The notes under the pieces: model-generated
What the model was told of the DNA's origin: nothing
Seen by the model: only the letters and a program-made list of their open reading frames with translations
The model's database searches: none
In this document: positions 28,327 through 36,757 of the stretch, one piece after another
Numbering within the stretch: position 1 is the stretch's first letter
Layout: each line of letters starts with the position of its first letter
DNA from: Exilibacterium sp.
GTDB taxonomy: Bacteria > Pseudomonadota > Gammaproteobacteria > Pseudomonadales > Cellvibrionaceae
Direction: 5' to 3'
Length of the DNA stretch: 64,000 bases
NCBI GenBank assembly: GCA_028280195.1
Contig: JANQMH010000063.1
Span: 124,001 to 188,000 of the forward strand
Translations under genes and position numbers: made by a program

Positions 28327-31300
28327 TGGTCGTCCGCATTTTTGATAAGCACGCTGTGTATCAGCGTCTGCCTGATATAATCCACTGCCGCGCGGCGCAT
28401 TTTCTCCCCGTGTTGTGCCAGCGGCAGTGCCGTGTCTGTGTCGCTGTAGCGGCTGTCGTAATAGGCATTGCCCTCAAACAGGCGCTCGGCTTTGCGCCCT
28501 TCGTAAAAACGGCGCCGGTGAACGCCCTCCGGCACCTCAAAATCCGCAGCCGTGCCGTCGCTCAGGGCAATAAAAAGGCGATGCTTGTCGGCCTGCTCGT
28601 CAAGCACCTCCACCAGACCGCTCTCTTTGCGCAGCATATGGCCGACACAAACGCCCTCTACACTCAATAACACGCCAACCCGCTGCAGGGGCAAATCACG
28701 ATACAGGCGCGCGGACTTCCAATACGGCAACGGCACCTCCTGCTCGTCGGCGGTACTAGTCGCACTGGCATTGAGTTCAATCTCTTCGCTGTCAGGCGAT
28801 AACTGCCCGGCATCGAAGTTGTCCTTTTGCAGATATATATTCACCAGGCTGATGTTCACCTCCGTCTGATTCAGCCACTGCTGATAGTGATCGACTACCT
28901 GCTGCAGCCAGGGCGCGGCACCGAACACCGCCAGCAGACAGCGGTTGCTGTGCGGATTGACCACCGATTCCACCGCGAACAGCAGGTCGTCGAAGGTTTT
29001 TCGATAGAGCGACAACATGTTTTCATAGTCGTCCCAAATAGCATCCGGCGCTTCTTCCTGCATTTGCGTCACGCAGGTATTTTCCAACTGGTAGATATTG
29101 TCGATAATCTTATGGCTGGTCTCCAGCAGCTCGATCAGTGCGCCGTAGCGCTGGGTCAAATCCGGATCGGTCCAGAATTTTTCCTTAAGTTTTTTTTTGC
29201 GGTGCTCCAACTGGTCGATTTCACTCAACAGCCCGATCCAGGTACTGCCTTCCAGCAAACCCTGGGCGTCGCGCCGCAATGCCGATACCTGATCGGCAAA
29301 CCCGGCAAACAACCCCAGCGACTGCCTCGCCTCGGGCCGGGCCCGGCACTCGATGCTCAGCTGCCGATCGACCGCCGCCAGGCTTACCGCCAGGGGATGG
29401 TCATAGGGATGCTTCGACAGCACCTCCGCCAGCGGATGGATCACCTTCTCTTTCAATACCCGCTGGATGGCGCGGGCGCCGTAGCGGAAGTCGATATTCA
29501 TGGCGCCCAGCCAGGACCAGACCGACGCCTCCACACTCACGGACAAATACCTGTTGGCGATACCCGGAACCCGCATCAGCTGTTCGACCTCCTTTTTCAA
29601 TACCGCCGTCTGCTGTTGCGGCGTCAGCGGCAGGAAGGGTATCAAGTGGTCCAGGCGATTAAAGAACTCGGGGCGGAAATAGCGGCTGACCGTATTTTCG
29701 AAGTGCCGGACAATATCCTCTGCACGGGGCTCGCCGCGATTAAAGCCGATACCCGGCTTGATCGACTCCCCGGCACCGATATTGGAGGTCATAATCACCA
29801 GGGTACTGCAGAAATTGGCCACATCCCCGCGATCATCGGTCAGGCGCCCTTCCCCCAATACCTGCAGTAACAGGTCAAAAAAGTTGTAGGCGGCTTTTTC
29901 GATTTCATCGAACAGCACCACGGAAAAAGGCTGCTGCCTGACTCTCGCCACCAGACTGCTGTCGCTGGCGGCCGTCAGCCGCAGTACCGCGTGGGGGTCG
30001 CTGTACTCGCTCATATCGAAGCGCACCATGCGCTGGCTGTCACCAAAAATAAACTGCGCCAGCGCCTTGGCCATCTGGGTTTTGCCCACGCCGGTGGGCC
30101 CGACGAACAAAAGCGTGGTAATCGGTTTGCCACTGCGGTTCATTCCCGTTTTTATCGTCGCCAGCGCGCCGGTAACCGCTTCCAGCGCCTGTTGCTGGCC
30201 GATAATATGGCGGGCGAAAAATTCGTCGAGCCTGCGCCTGGACAGGGTAATCTGCGGATCCACCAGCAGACGCGGCATACCGCTCTCCTCGCAAAACGCC
30301 TGCAGAGCGCCGCTCTCGTCCACTTCGCGGCTGTGATCTTTGAACTGCAGAATCAACGTCTCGAAAAAGCGAATGGTTTTGCCGGGGTAGCCGGAATAAG
30401 GGGTGTAACGCCGCTGCAGCGAAATGATGCGGGCGATGGCCGCATCACTGATCGCCACCCGGTAGTGATCGGCCATATCCTTGATGGCCTCGCCGGCAAT
30501 GCGGTTTTCTTCGTCGGCGGATCTCTCGCTAAAGCGCACAATATGAAACAGCTGGCCGTAGCCCGGCGAGCGCAGTTCAATCTTCTGCAGCTGTTCCTCG
30601 GTGACTTCGGCAATCAGTACAATCTCGTTGCGCTGCAGAGGGTCTCGCAGAGCCTCGGCAATACTGACCGAATTACCGGCGTACTGCCCCACCTCGAACC
30701 ACTCGCTGAGGTTGCCGATGTAGACGGTCTCACCGCTTTCGCGCAGCTCTTTCACCCAGGTGCCGAGGCCGTACTGCCAGCCCCCCGTTTCAGTAAGCAC
30801 CTGCAGCATCTTCGAGGCGCTGGTAGCCCAGGGCCGGTCCTGCCAGCGGCTGCCCACCGCCTGTTCATAGGCGTAAACCAGGGCCGACTTGCCGCAGCCC
30901 GACGGCCCGACAATCAGTACGCTCTGGCGGTAGCGCAGCGCCGCGGCACCGCCCAGATTGAGCAGCAGTTGCGGCAGATAGGCCTCGAAGCCCAGGTACT
31001 TCTGCCGCGAGCGGCTCATACGGCTTGCGGTTTTCGGCAGCAGGCGATCTTGCTTTGCCGCACCAAGGCCAGCCAGCTCCGCGGGGGTATAAAATTCGGC
31101 GCTGATGGTCTCGTATTTCACCCGCGGCTGGCGGTACCACTGGGCCGCTATCAGCCAGCGCTGGTCCTCCAGCCGCCGATGCCGCATAAATTCCAGCAGC
31201 ACCGCTTGCCGCAGCGGTTTCAACACATCGCCGCCTTGCCTGGTAAAAAATCCCACCCCCAGACCGGGTACCAGCGCTAGCGTATCGCCGCGCGGGTATT

Positions 31301-31604
31301 GCCATTTGATTACCGGCAGGGTGACGCTGTGCTCGACGGCATCCAGGCGCTTCACCGAGGGTGGAATGTCCACCGCCAGTGCTGTGACCTCGGCATCGGC
31401 GGGGGGCAGATATTTCAGCAGCTCGGTATACAGGCCCTCTCTCAGCAGCGCGGTTTTGGCGGCCGTCTCGAAGTGGCGGACACTCGCCGTGCTGCTGCGG
31501 TTTAAAAAGCTGCACTGCAGATCGGTGGCTATCGAACAGATCGATATCCCGGAAGTGTGTTCAATTTCGACAATGGGCAATTGAAAGCTGACCACCCTGC
31601 TCAT
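28323..31604 (-). CDS. Hsp100/Clp-like AAA+ ATPase A with PCRF-like C-terminus
   Basis: Protein of 1093 residues and first gene of the operon. N-terminal domain about 1-205 is unfamiliar (LEDQRWLIAAQWYRQP near 145-160). Module 1: Walker A GPSGCGKSA (233-241); Walker B site reads VYIGNLSEWF, both acidic residues lost. Module 2: Walker A GPTGVGKT (502-509), Walker B VVLFDEIEKA (562-571), sensor 1 MTSNIG, IGF at 619-621, arginine finger FRPEFFNRLD (643-652), sensor 2 GARAIQR (709-715). The pore loop is shortened to AASDSS without an aromatic. Residues about 770-1025 resemble the helical start and domain 2 of RF2: KFWTDPDLTQRYGALIELLE parallels VWNEPERAQALG, and GHMLRKESGLVEV parallels YGWLRTETGVHRL. 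Not found: GGQ, signal peptide. Confidence 0.88.
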   Translation of the reverse strand: MSRVVSFQLPIVEIEHTSGISICSIATDLQCSFLNRSSTASVRHFETAAKTALLREGLYTELLKYLPPADAEVTALAVDIPPSVKRLDAVEHSVTLPVIKWQYPRGDTLALVPGLGVGFFTRQGGDVLKPLRQAVLLEFMRHRRLEDQRWLIAAQWYRQPRVKYETISAEFYTPAELAGLGAAKQDRLLPKTASRMSRSRQKYLGFEAYLPQLLLNLGGAAALRYRQSVLIVGPSGCGKSALVYAYEQAVGSRWQDRPWATSASKMLQVLTETGGWQYGLGTWVKELRESGETVYIGNLSEWFEVGQYAGNSVSIAEALRDPLQRNEIVLIAEVTEEQLQKIELRSPGYGQLFHIVRFSERSADEENRIAGEAIKDMADHYRVAISDAAIARIISLQRRYTPYSGYPGKTIRFFETLILQFKDHSREVDESGALQAFCEESGMPRLLVDPQITLSRRRLDEFFARHIIGQQQALEAVTGALATIKTGMNRSGKPITTLLFVGPTGVGKTQMAKALAQFIFGDSQRMVRFDMSEYSDPHAVLRLTAASDSSLVARVRQQPFSVVLFDEIEKAAYNFFDLLLQVLGEGRLTDDRGDVANFCSTLVIMTSNIGAGESIKPGIGFNRGEPRAEDIVRHFENTVSRYFRPEFFNRLDHLIPFLPLTPQQQTAVLKKEVEQLMRVPGIANRYLSVSVEASVWSWLGAMNIDFRYGARAIQRVLKEKVIHPLAEVLSKHPYDHPLAVSLAAVDRQLSIECRARPEARQSLGLFAGFADQVSALRRDAQGLLEGSTWIGLLSEIDQLEHRKKKLKEKFWTDPDLTQRYGALIELLETSHKIIDNIYQLENTCVTQMQEEAPDAIWDDYENMLSLYRKTFDDLLFAVESVVNPHSNRCLLAVFGAAPWLQQVVDHYQQWLNQTEVNISLVNIYLQKDNFDAGQLSPDSEEIELNASATSTADEQEVPLPYWKSARLYRDLPLQRVGVLLSVEGVCVGHMLRKESGLVEVLDEQADKHRLFIALSDGTAADFEVPEGVHRRRFYEGRKAERLFEGNAYYDSRYSDTDTALPLAQHGEKMRRAAVDYIRQTLIHSVLIKNADDQ

Positions 31605-32151
31605 TTTTCCACCAAGCCATTCCCTGAGTTGCCGCGCCAGTGCCGCCGCAGCCGATGTACAAAAAGATCGTGATCATATCCACTATCGCACAGCTGCGAA
31701 AGTCGGCCGGCTGCCGCGGCCAGTTGGGCTAAGCCGGCCCGCCGCGGCAGCAAGATATATTGCCGTTGACAAATAAAAACGAGTCTTAGCCAACCATTCT
31801 GTCTAGTTACATTCCGTTTATGCTGCTGCCATGCCTTGCCACACCCTACTCCTGCGGTGAGGCCTGGCCGGGTATTTCAGCCAAACATCCGCACTAAATA
31901 CCGCAATGCGGCCAGACCAAACTTGCAATGAGGGATACCGGCTGACGCCGGTTCGACGGCGTAAGCCGGGGAAAGCAAAAGCGGCCATAACGCACAGAAA
32001 TAAGTGCCCAAACAGCTATCTACCCTACTCTGGGGCCCAACTTGCAAATATTATCCTGGCGGATTGACCTGTCCAGTTGAGGCATTTATTATGCAACTGG
32101 TCATGCCAATTCAAATTACCCATAACTGTGCCCTGCAAAGACCTGAACACG
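31605..32151. other. Intergenic region between divergent operons, with paired GC-rich hairpins
   Basis: The region should hold promoters for the minus-strand AAA+ operon and the plus-strand DUF1080 operon. At 31938-31951 CCGGC-TGAC-GCCGG forms a hairpin, and at 31957-31968 CGGC-GTAA-GCCG forms a second with a GNRA-type loop; the outermost arms can also pair with each other, giving alternative folds. No known riboswitch class was recognised. No gene is supported here. Confidence 0.45.
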
Positions 32152-33531
32152 ATGATGAGACTAACACTACTGCTTCTGCCGCTGCTTCTAAGCCATTTCT
32201 GTTTCGCCCAAAACGGTGACTGGGAACCCCTTTTTAATGGTAAAAACCTGAACGACTGGACCAAGCTGGGGGGAACGGCCGAGTACCGGGTTGAGGACGG
32301 CGCCATTGTCGGCACCTCCAAAATGGGTACACCCAATACGTTTCTGGCGACGGAGAAAACCTATTCAGACTTTATTCTCGAATTGGAGGTAAAGGTTGAT
32401 AACCGCCTGAACTCGGGGGTGCAGATCCGCAGCCTCAGTAAAAAGAGTTACCAAAACGGCCGCGTGCACGGCTACCAGGTGGAGATTGACCCCAGCCCCC
32501 GGGCCTACAGTGGCGGCCTGTACGACGAAGGGAGGCGGAAATGGCTGTATCCCCTGGCGATTAACCCGCAAGGCAGACAGGCCTTTCGCACCGGCCAGTG
32601 GAACAGCTACCGTATCCAGGCAATTGGCAACAGCATTCAGGTCTGGGTCAACGGGGTCATGACGACCAATCTCGTAGATGATATGACGGCCAAGGGGTTT
32701 ATCGCCCTGCAGGTGCACAGCATCAAGGAGGAGGCCCAGGCCGGCACTGAAGTGATGTGGAGAAATATCCGCATCAAAACCAAAAACCTGGCGGCATCGA
32801 GATGGCCGGCGCAGCCTGCGGTCAGAGAAGTCAGTTATCTGGTGAATCAATTGTCCGATTGGGAGAAGAAAAAAGGCTTTCGACTACTCTGGGACGGCAA
32901 GACCTCGAAGGGCTGGCGCGGCGCCAAGCTGGATCATTTTCCCAAGTCGGGCTGGAAAATCGAGGACGGCGTACTGACTGTACTGGCCACCGACGGTGGA
33001 GAGGCCACAGGCCCCGGCGATATCATTACCGAGGACCAGTTCAGTGACTTTGAGCTGGAACTGGAGTTTATGATCACCGCAGGCGCCAATAGCGGCATCA
33101 AGTATTTTGTCGACCCCGAACTCAACCAGGGCGCAGGCTCGGCGATAGGTTGCGAGTTCCAGATTCTGGACGATAAAAAGCACCCCGATGCCAAGCAGGG
33201 CGTCAAAGGCAACCGCACCATGGGCTCGCTGTACGACCTGATAAGTGCAAAGAATTTATCCACCCCGGGCGGGCCAAAAGCGAAAATGTTCAAAGGTATC
33301 GGCCTGTGGAACAAAGCCAGGATCGTGTCCCACAACGGCAAGGTGGAGCACTGGCTAAACAATGAAAAAGCGGTGGAGTACGACCGCTTCTCGCAGATGT
33401 TCGAAGCCCTGGTCAATTACAGCAAATACAAAGACTGGCCCAACTTCGGCAGGTGGCCGCAGGGGCCGATTCTGTTGCAGGACCACGGCGATACCGTACA
33501 TTTCAGAAGTATCAAAATCAGAGAACTTTAA
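32152..33531 (+). CDS. Secreted protein with two DUF1080 domains
   Basis: Protein of 459 residues from the ATG at 32152 (or the adjacent ATG at 32155). The signal peptide [20 protein letters not shown] is followed by two copies of the DUF1080 (concanavalin-like) domain: the first from about 25 ([24 protein letters not shown]), the second from about 262 ([26 protein letters not shown]). Characterised DUF1080 proteins act on 3-keto glycosides. It is followed by two exported Gfo/Idh/MocA oxidoreductases, which fits a periplasmic route that oxidises a sugar at C3 and then breaks the glycosidic bond. No clear ribosome-binding site is visible. Substrate unknown. Confidence 0.88.
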   Translation: MMRLTLLLLPLLLSHFCFAQNGDWEPLFNGKNLNDWTKLGGTAEYRVEDGAIVGTSKMGTPNTFLATEKTYSDFILELEVKVDNRLNSGVQIRSLSKKSYQNGRVHGYQVEIDPSPRAYSGGLYDEGRRKWLYPLAINPQGRQAFRTGQWNSYRIQAIGNSIQVWVNGVMTTNLVDDMTAKGFIALQVHSIKEEAQAGTEVMWRNIRIKTKNLAASRWPAQPAVREVSYLVNQLSDWEKKKGFRLLWDGKTSKGWRGAKLDHFPKSGWKIEDGVLTVLATDGGEATGPGDIITEDQFSDFELELEFMITAGANSGIKYFVDPELNQGAGSAIGCEFQILDDKKHPDAKQGVKGNRTMGSLYDLISAKNLSTPGGPKAKMFKGIGLWNKARIVSHNGKVEHWLNNEKAVEYDRFSQMFEALVNYSKYKDWPNFGRWPQGPILLQDHGDTVHFRSIKIREL

Positions 33532-33565
33532 CTCGACAAGCTGCAAACTATACAGGCGCCTGACA

Positions 33566-34897
33566 ATGACAGATAAACCACATTCCAGACGGGATTTTAT
33601 CAAAAAATCGGCCGCGGCAACGGCGGGCCTCTATGCAACCTTCAGTGCAAAAAGCTACGCCAATATACTGGGCGCAAACGACCGCATTAACTTTGCCACC
33701 GCCGGTGTACACAGCCGGGGAAAGGTCCTGGTCAAAGCGGCGGCCATACCCAAGAATACCGCCATGCTGGCCATTTGTGACGTGGACAAAAGGGAATTCG
33801 ATATAACCGCGAAACTGGTGCAAGAGAGTTTTGGCAACAGAGCCAAAAACTACGTCGACTACAGAAAGTTGCTGGAGAACAAGGATATCGATGCGATTAT
33901 GATCGCCACGCCCGAGCACTGGCATGCGCCGATGAGCCTGATGGGTGTTCAGGCGGGAAAACATATCTACGTTGAAAAACCCTGCAGCCACAACCCCAGA
34001 GAAGGGGAGCTGCTTATAGAGGCGCAGAAGAAATACCGGCGGGTTATCCAAATGGGCAACCAGCAGCGCTCCGCCCCCACCTCCATTCAGGCGGTCAAGG
34101 ATATCTCAGAAGGCATTATCGGGGATGTCTACTACGGCAAAGCCTGGTACGCTAACAACCGCGCAACCATCGGCACCGGCAAGGTAGTTCCCGTGCCGGA
34201 CTGGCTGGACTGGGAATTGTGGCAGGGTCCGGCTCCGCGGGAAGAATACAAGGACAACTATGTGCACTATAACTGGCACTGGTTCTGGAGCTGGGGAACG
34301 GGCGAGATCAACAACAACGGCACCCATGAAATCGATATCTGCCGCTGGGCCATGGGCGTCGAGTTCCCCAAATCCGTGGTTTCGTCCGGGGGCAGATTTC
34401 ACTTCAATGACGACTGGCAGTTTTACGATACACAGAACGTCAACTACGAGTTTGAAGGCAATAAAATGATCACCTGGGAGGGCAGGAGCTGCAATGGATT
34501 CAAGCAGCACGACAGAGGCCGCGGCGTCACTTTACACGGCACCAAAGGCACCATCATGCTGGATCGGAATATGTATACTGTTTTTGATAACGACGGCAAT
34601 ACCGTGAAAGAGGTGAAAGAAAAAGGCGAAAGCGCCACCACTAATACGGTAGGCGGCGGCTTTCTGACCGATCTTCATCTACAGAACTTCGCCAACGCTA
34701 TCCGCGAGGGAGAGCGGCAAAACTCTCCGATCCGAGATGGTCATATCACTAATTTACTCTGCCATCTGGGTAATATTTCCCAAAAGGTCGGTAGAAAGTT
34801 GACCCTGGATACCAGCAACGGCAGAATCTTGAAGGATAGAAAGGCCATGCAATACTGGAGCCGGGAATACGCCCCGGGCTGGGAGATGAAAGTATGA
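33566..34897 (+). CDS. Tat-exported Gfo/Idh/MocA oxidoreductase 1
   Basis: Protein of 443 residues starting at the ATG at 33566. A twin-arginine signal SRRDFIKKSAAATAG leads to the NAD(P)-binding fold (NFATAGVHSRGKVLVKAA, then DVDKREFD and IDAIMIATPEHWHAPMSLMG). The family motif VEKPCSHNPREGELL contains the conserved EKP lysine, and WGTGEINNNGTHEIDICRWA carries the probable catalytic His. Exported members of this family usually bind NAD tightly and act on sugars or amino-sugars. It starts 34 bases after the DUF1080 gene and is followed by a second member of the family after 50 bases, so all three are likely one operon. Confidence 0.92.
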   Translation: MTDKPHSRRDFIKKSAAATAGLYATFSAKSYANILGANDRINFATAGVHSRGKVLVKAAAIPKNTAMLAICDVDKREFDITAKLVQESFGNRAKNYVDYRKLLENKDIDAIMIATPEHWHAPMSLMGVQAGKHIYVEKPCSHNPREGELLIEAQKKYRRVIQMGNQQRSAPTSIQAVKDISEGIIGDVYYGKAWYANNRATIGTGKVVPVPDWLDWELWQGPAPREEYKDNYVHYNWHWFWSWGTGEINNNGTHEIDICRWAMGVEFPKSVVSSGGRFHFNDDWQFYDTQNVNYEFEGNKMITWEGRSCNGFKQHDRGRGVTLHGTKGTIMLDRNMYTVFDNDGNTVKEVKEKGESATTNTVGGGFLTDLHLQNFANAIREGERQNSPIRDGHITNLLCHLGNISQKVGRKLTLDTSNGRILKDRKAMQYWSREYAPGWEMKV

Positions 34898-34947
34898 CGG
34901 CCCGGCGGGGCACAATGTTTGGCTGAGCGACGGTTGTATTATTGACG

Positions 34948-36153
34948 ATGAGCAGGCAGGAGATTTCGCGCAGAAAATTTCTCACTGGTCTGACCCTCAC
35001 CGGCGGCGTTATCGCGCTGGCCGGCCGGGCGACAAGCGCCTGTGCGCTGAGCCGGTCGCCGGGAATCAATATCGGTATTATCGGCACCGGCGACAGAGGT
35101 GCGGGGCTGGCATCCCTAATCAAAAGAATTCCGGATATCAACCTGGCCGCCTGCTGCGATATTCTGCCCTTCAGGCTTGCCAACGGCATGCAGTATGCCA
35201 ACAAAAAAACCCGGCAATACAGTGACTACCGGTTTTTACTGGATCAGAAAGATATCGATGCGGTAGTCGTTGCCACACCTTTCAGCACCCATGCGGATAT
35301 CGCCGTGGACGCCCTGGATGCCGGCAAGCATGTATTCTGCGAAAAAACCATGGCCTATGGCTACCAGGATATTAAAAAGCTCTCCCGCAAAGTTGCAGAC
35401 TCCGACCTCGTATTTCAAACCGGCCATCAGTACCACAGCTCAAGACTGTACCGGCATATTGTCGAACTGGTGCAGGCAGGAAAAATCGGCGCGGTGGGCG
35501 CCATAGAGTGCCAGTGGAACCGCAACGGCGACTGGCGGCGCCCTACACCCGACCCCAAATGGGAAAAGTTGATCAACTGGCGCATGTATCGGGAGTTTTC
35601 CGGTGGTCTGGTAGCCGAGCTTTGTTCCCATCAGATAGACTTCACCAACTGGCTACTGGCCTCGCGGCCCGCCAAGGTTACCGGGTTCGGCGGTATCGAC
35701 TACTGGAAAGACGGCAGAGAGACCTATGACAACGTTCATATCATGACCGAATACCCGTCCGGTGTAAAAGCCAGATATACCTGCCTTACTACCAATAGCA
35801 GAGACGGCTATCAGATCAAGATCTTTGGCAAAGAAGGCACGATAGTGATAAACAAAGAGAAAGCGTGGTTGTATTCCGAGCAAGTTGAGCAAAAGGATAC
35901 GGCCATAGTAGACGGCGTTACCGGTGCCACGCAGACATCCTGGGGTGTATCCGGCACTCCCATCGAGGTGGAACACAAAAATCCCAGTATGCAGGCGCTG
36001 CTGGATTTCAAAAGTGCCGTGTTAACAGGCTCCAAACCCCTGTCGAATGTGAAGTCCGGCGCCGATGTCTCGGTGGTTGTACAAATGGCCCTCGACGCCA
36101 TGGATAACGGCACTGTCGAATACTGGCGAGACAAATACGATTTCGCCGGCTAG
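34948..36153 (+). CDS. Tat-exported Gfo/Idh/MocA oxidoreductase 2
   Basis: Protein of 401 residues from the ATG at 34948. It has a twin-arginine signal SRRKFLTGLTLTGGVIALAG, the dinucleotide-binding motif INIGIIGTGDRGAGLASLIK, the family motif CEKTMAYGYQDIKKLS (T in place of the more usual P after EK), and SGGLVAELCSHQIDFTNWLL with the likely active-site His. It differs from oxidoreductase 1 in sequence and is not a recent duplicate. As the last gene of the DUF1080 operon it probably acts on a related substrate or the reverse half-reaction. The convergent YHS gene begins 33 bases beyond its end on the other strand. Confidence 0.91.
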   Translation: MSRQEISRRKFLTGLTLTGGVIALAGRATSACALSRSPGINIGIIGTGDRGAGLASLIKRIPDINLAACCDILPFRLANGMQYANKKTRQYSDYRFLLDQKDIDAVVVATPFSTHADIAVDALDAGKHVFCEKTMAYGYQDIKKLSRKVADSDLVFQTGHQYHSSRLYRHIVELVQAGKIGAVGAIECQWNRNGDWRRPTPDPKWEKLINWRMYREFSGGLVAELCSHQIDFTNWLLASRPAKVTGFGGIDYWKDGRETYDNVHIMTEYPSGVKARYTCLTTNSRDGYQIKIFGKEGTIVINKEKAWLYSEQVEQKDTAIVDGVTGATQTSWGVSGTPIEVEHKNPSMQALLDFKSAVLTGSKPLSNVKSGADVSVVVQMALDAMDNGTVEYWRDKYDFAG

Positions 36154-36185
36154 GGTCCACTCCCCTGCCCCAACCCGGGCGCGTA

Positions 36186-36650
36186 CTATTTATCTAACAC
36201 TGCGGGCCAGTTCTCGTCTGCCCTGATAATTTTTGCCGCCTGATCTTCTTGCCAACGCCTGAATGAGGTTCTGTTATTGTTGAGATAGAGCTTTCCATCG
36301 ACAATCTTCCAACTGTCGGGCCGCGGCGAGGTGACAAAATTATGGGCAACGGCAAACGCACAGTAACCACCGTACTGAGGCACATAGGCCTGGGGATTAT
36401 CCATAAATCGCTGGCGGTTTTCAGCGCTGGAAAACTTCCAGGTCGCACCCTGCCACTGGTAGGTAAAGTCATCGCTGCCTTTTACCGCTTTGGCACCCGG
36501 CTGCAGGTCAAAGTAGGCGACAACATCCACTCCTTTAATCGCACCGCTGCGTTTATGTGAATAGACTGGGGGCTTGGCCGCAAATGCCGCTGTGGACAGC
36601 AGCAATAAGGAGATCAGTGAGAAACTTCCAATTGTTTTACCGGGGGCCAT
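36186..36650 (-). CDS. Secreted YHS-domain protein
   Basis: Protein of 154 residues with a signal peptide (TIGSFSLISLLLLSTAAFA). The YHS domain follows: GVDVVAYFDLQPGAKAVKGS, FTYQWQGATWKFSSAENRQR, FMDNPQAYVPQYGGYCAFAV. YHS domains are thought to bind metals; the cysteine of GGYCAFAV is the family's conserved one. The rest (SWKIVDGKLYLNNNRTSFRRWQ) is also typical of periplasmic members of this type. It is a single gene and its role is not known. Confidence 0.9.
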   Translation of the reverse strand: MAPGKTIGSFSLISLLLLSTAAFAAKPPVYSHKRSGAIKGVDVVAYFDLQPGAKAVKGSDDFTYQWQGATWKFSSAENRQRFMDNPQAYVPQYGGYCAFAVAHNFVTSPRPDSWKIVDGKLYLNNNRTSFRRWQEDQAAKIIRADENWPAVLDK

Positions 36651-36757
36651 AAGCGTTATACCTGTCGTGCATTTTCAAGATGATAAAATGAGTATAGTAC
36701 GACTGAGGGTATTTTTTTAGTTCCTCCTACTCGGGCGTGGCCGCCCCATCAGCTGAG

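Noticed and set aside
22701-31604. HbYX proteasome-docking motif at the C-termini of the three ATPases
   Set aside because: The ends read VIAVGR, GVANGQ and IKNADDQ; none has hydrophobic-Tyr-X.
24952-31604. Peptide release (GGQ) activity of the PCRF-like extensions
   Set aside because: No GGQ motif or third release-factor domain is present in either protein.
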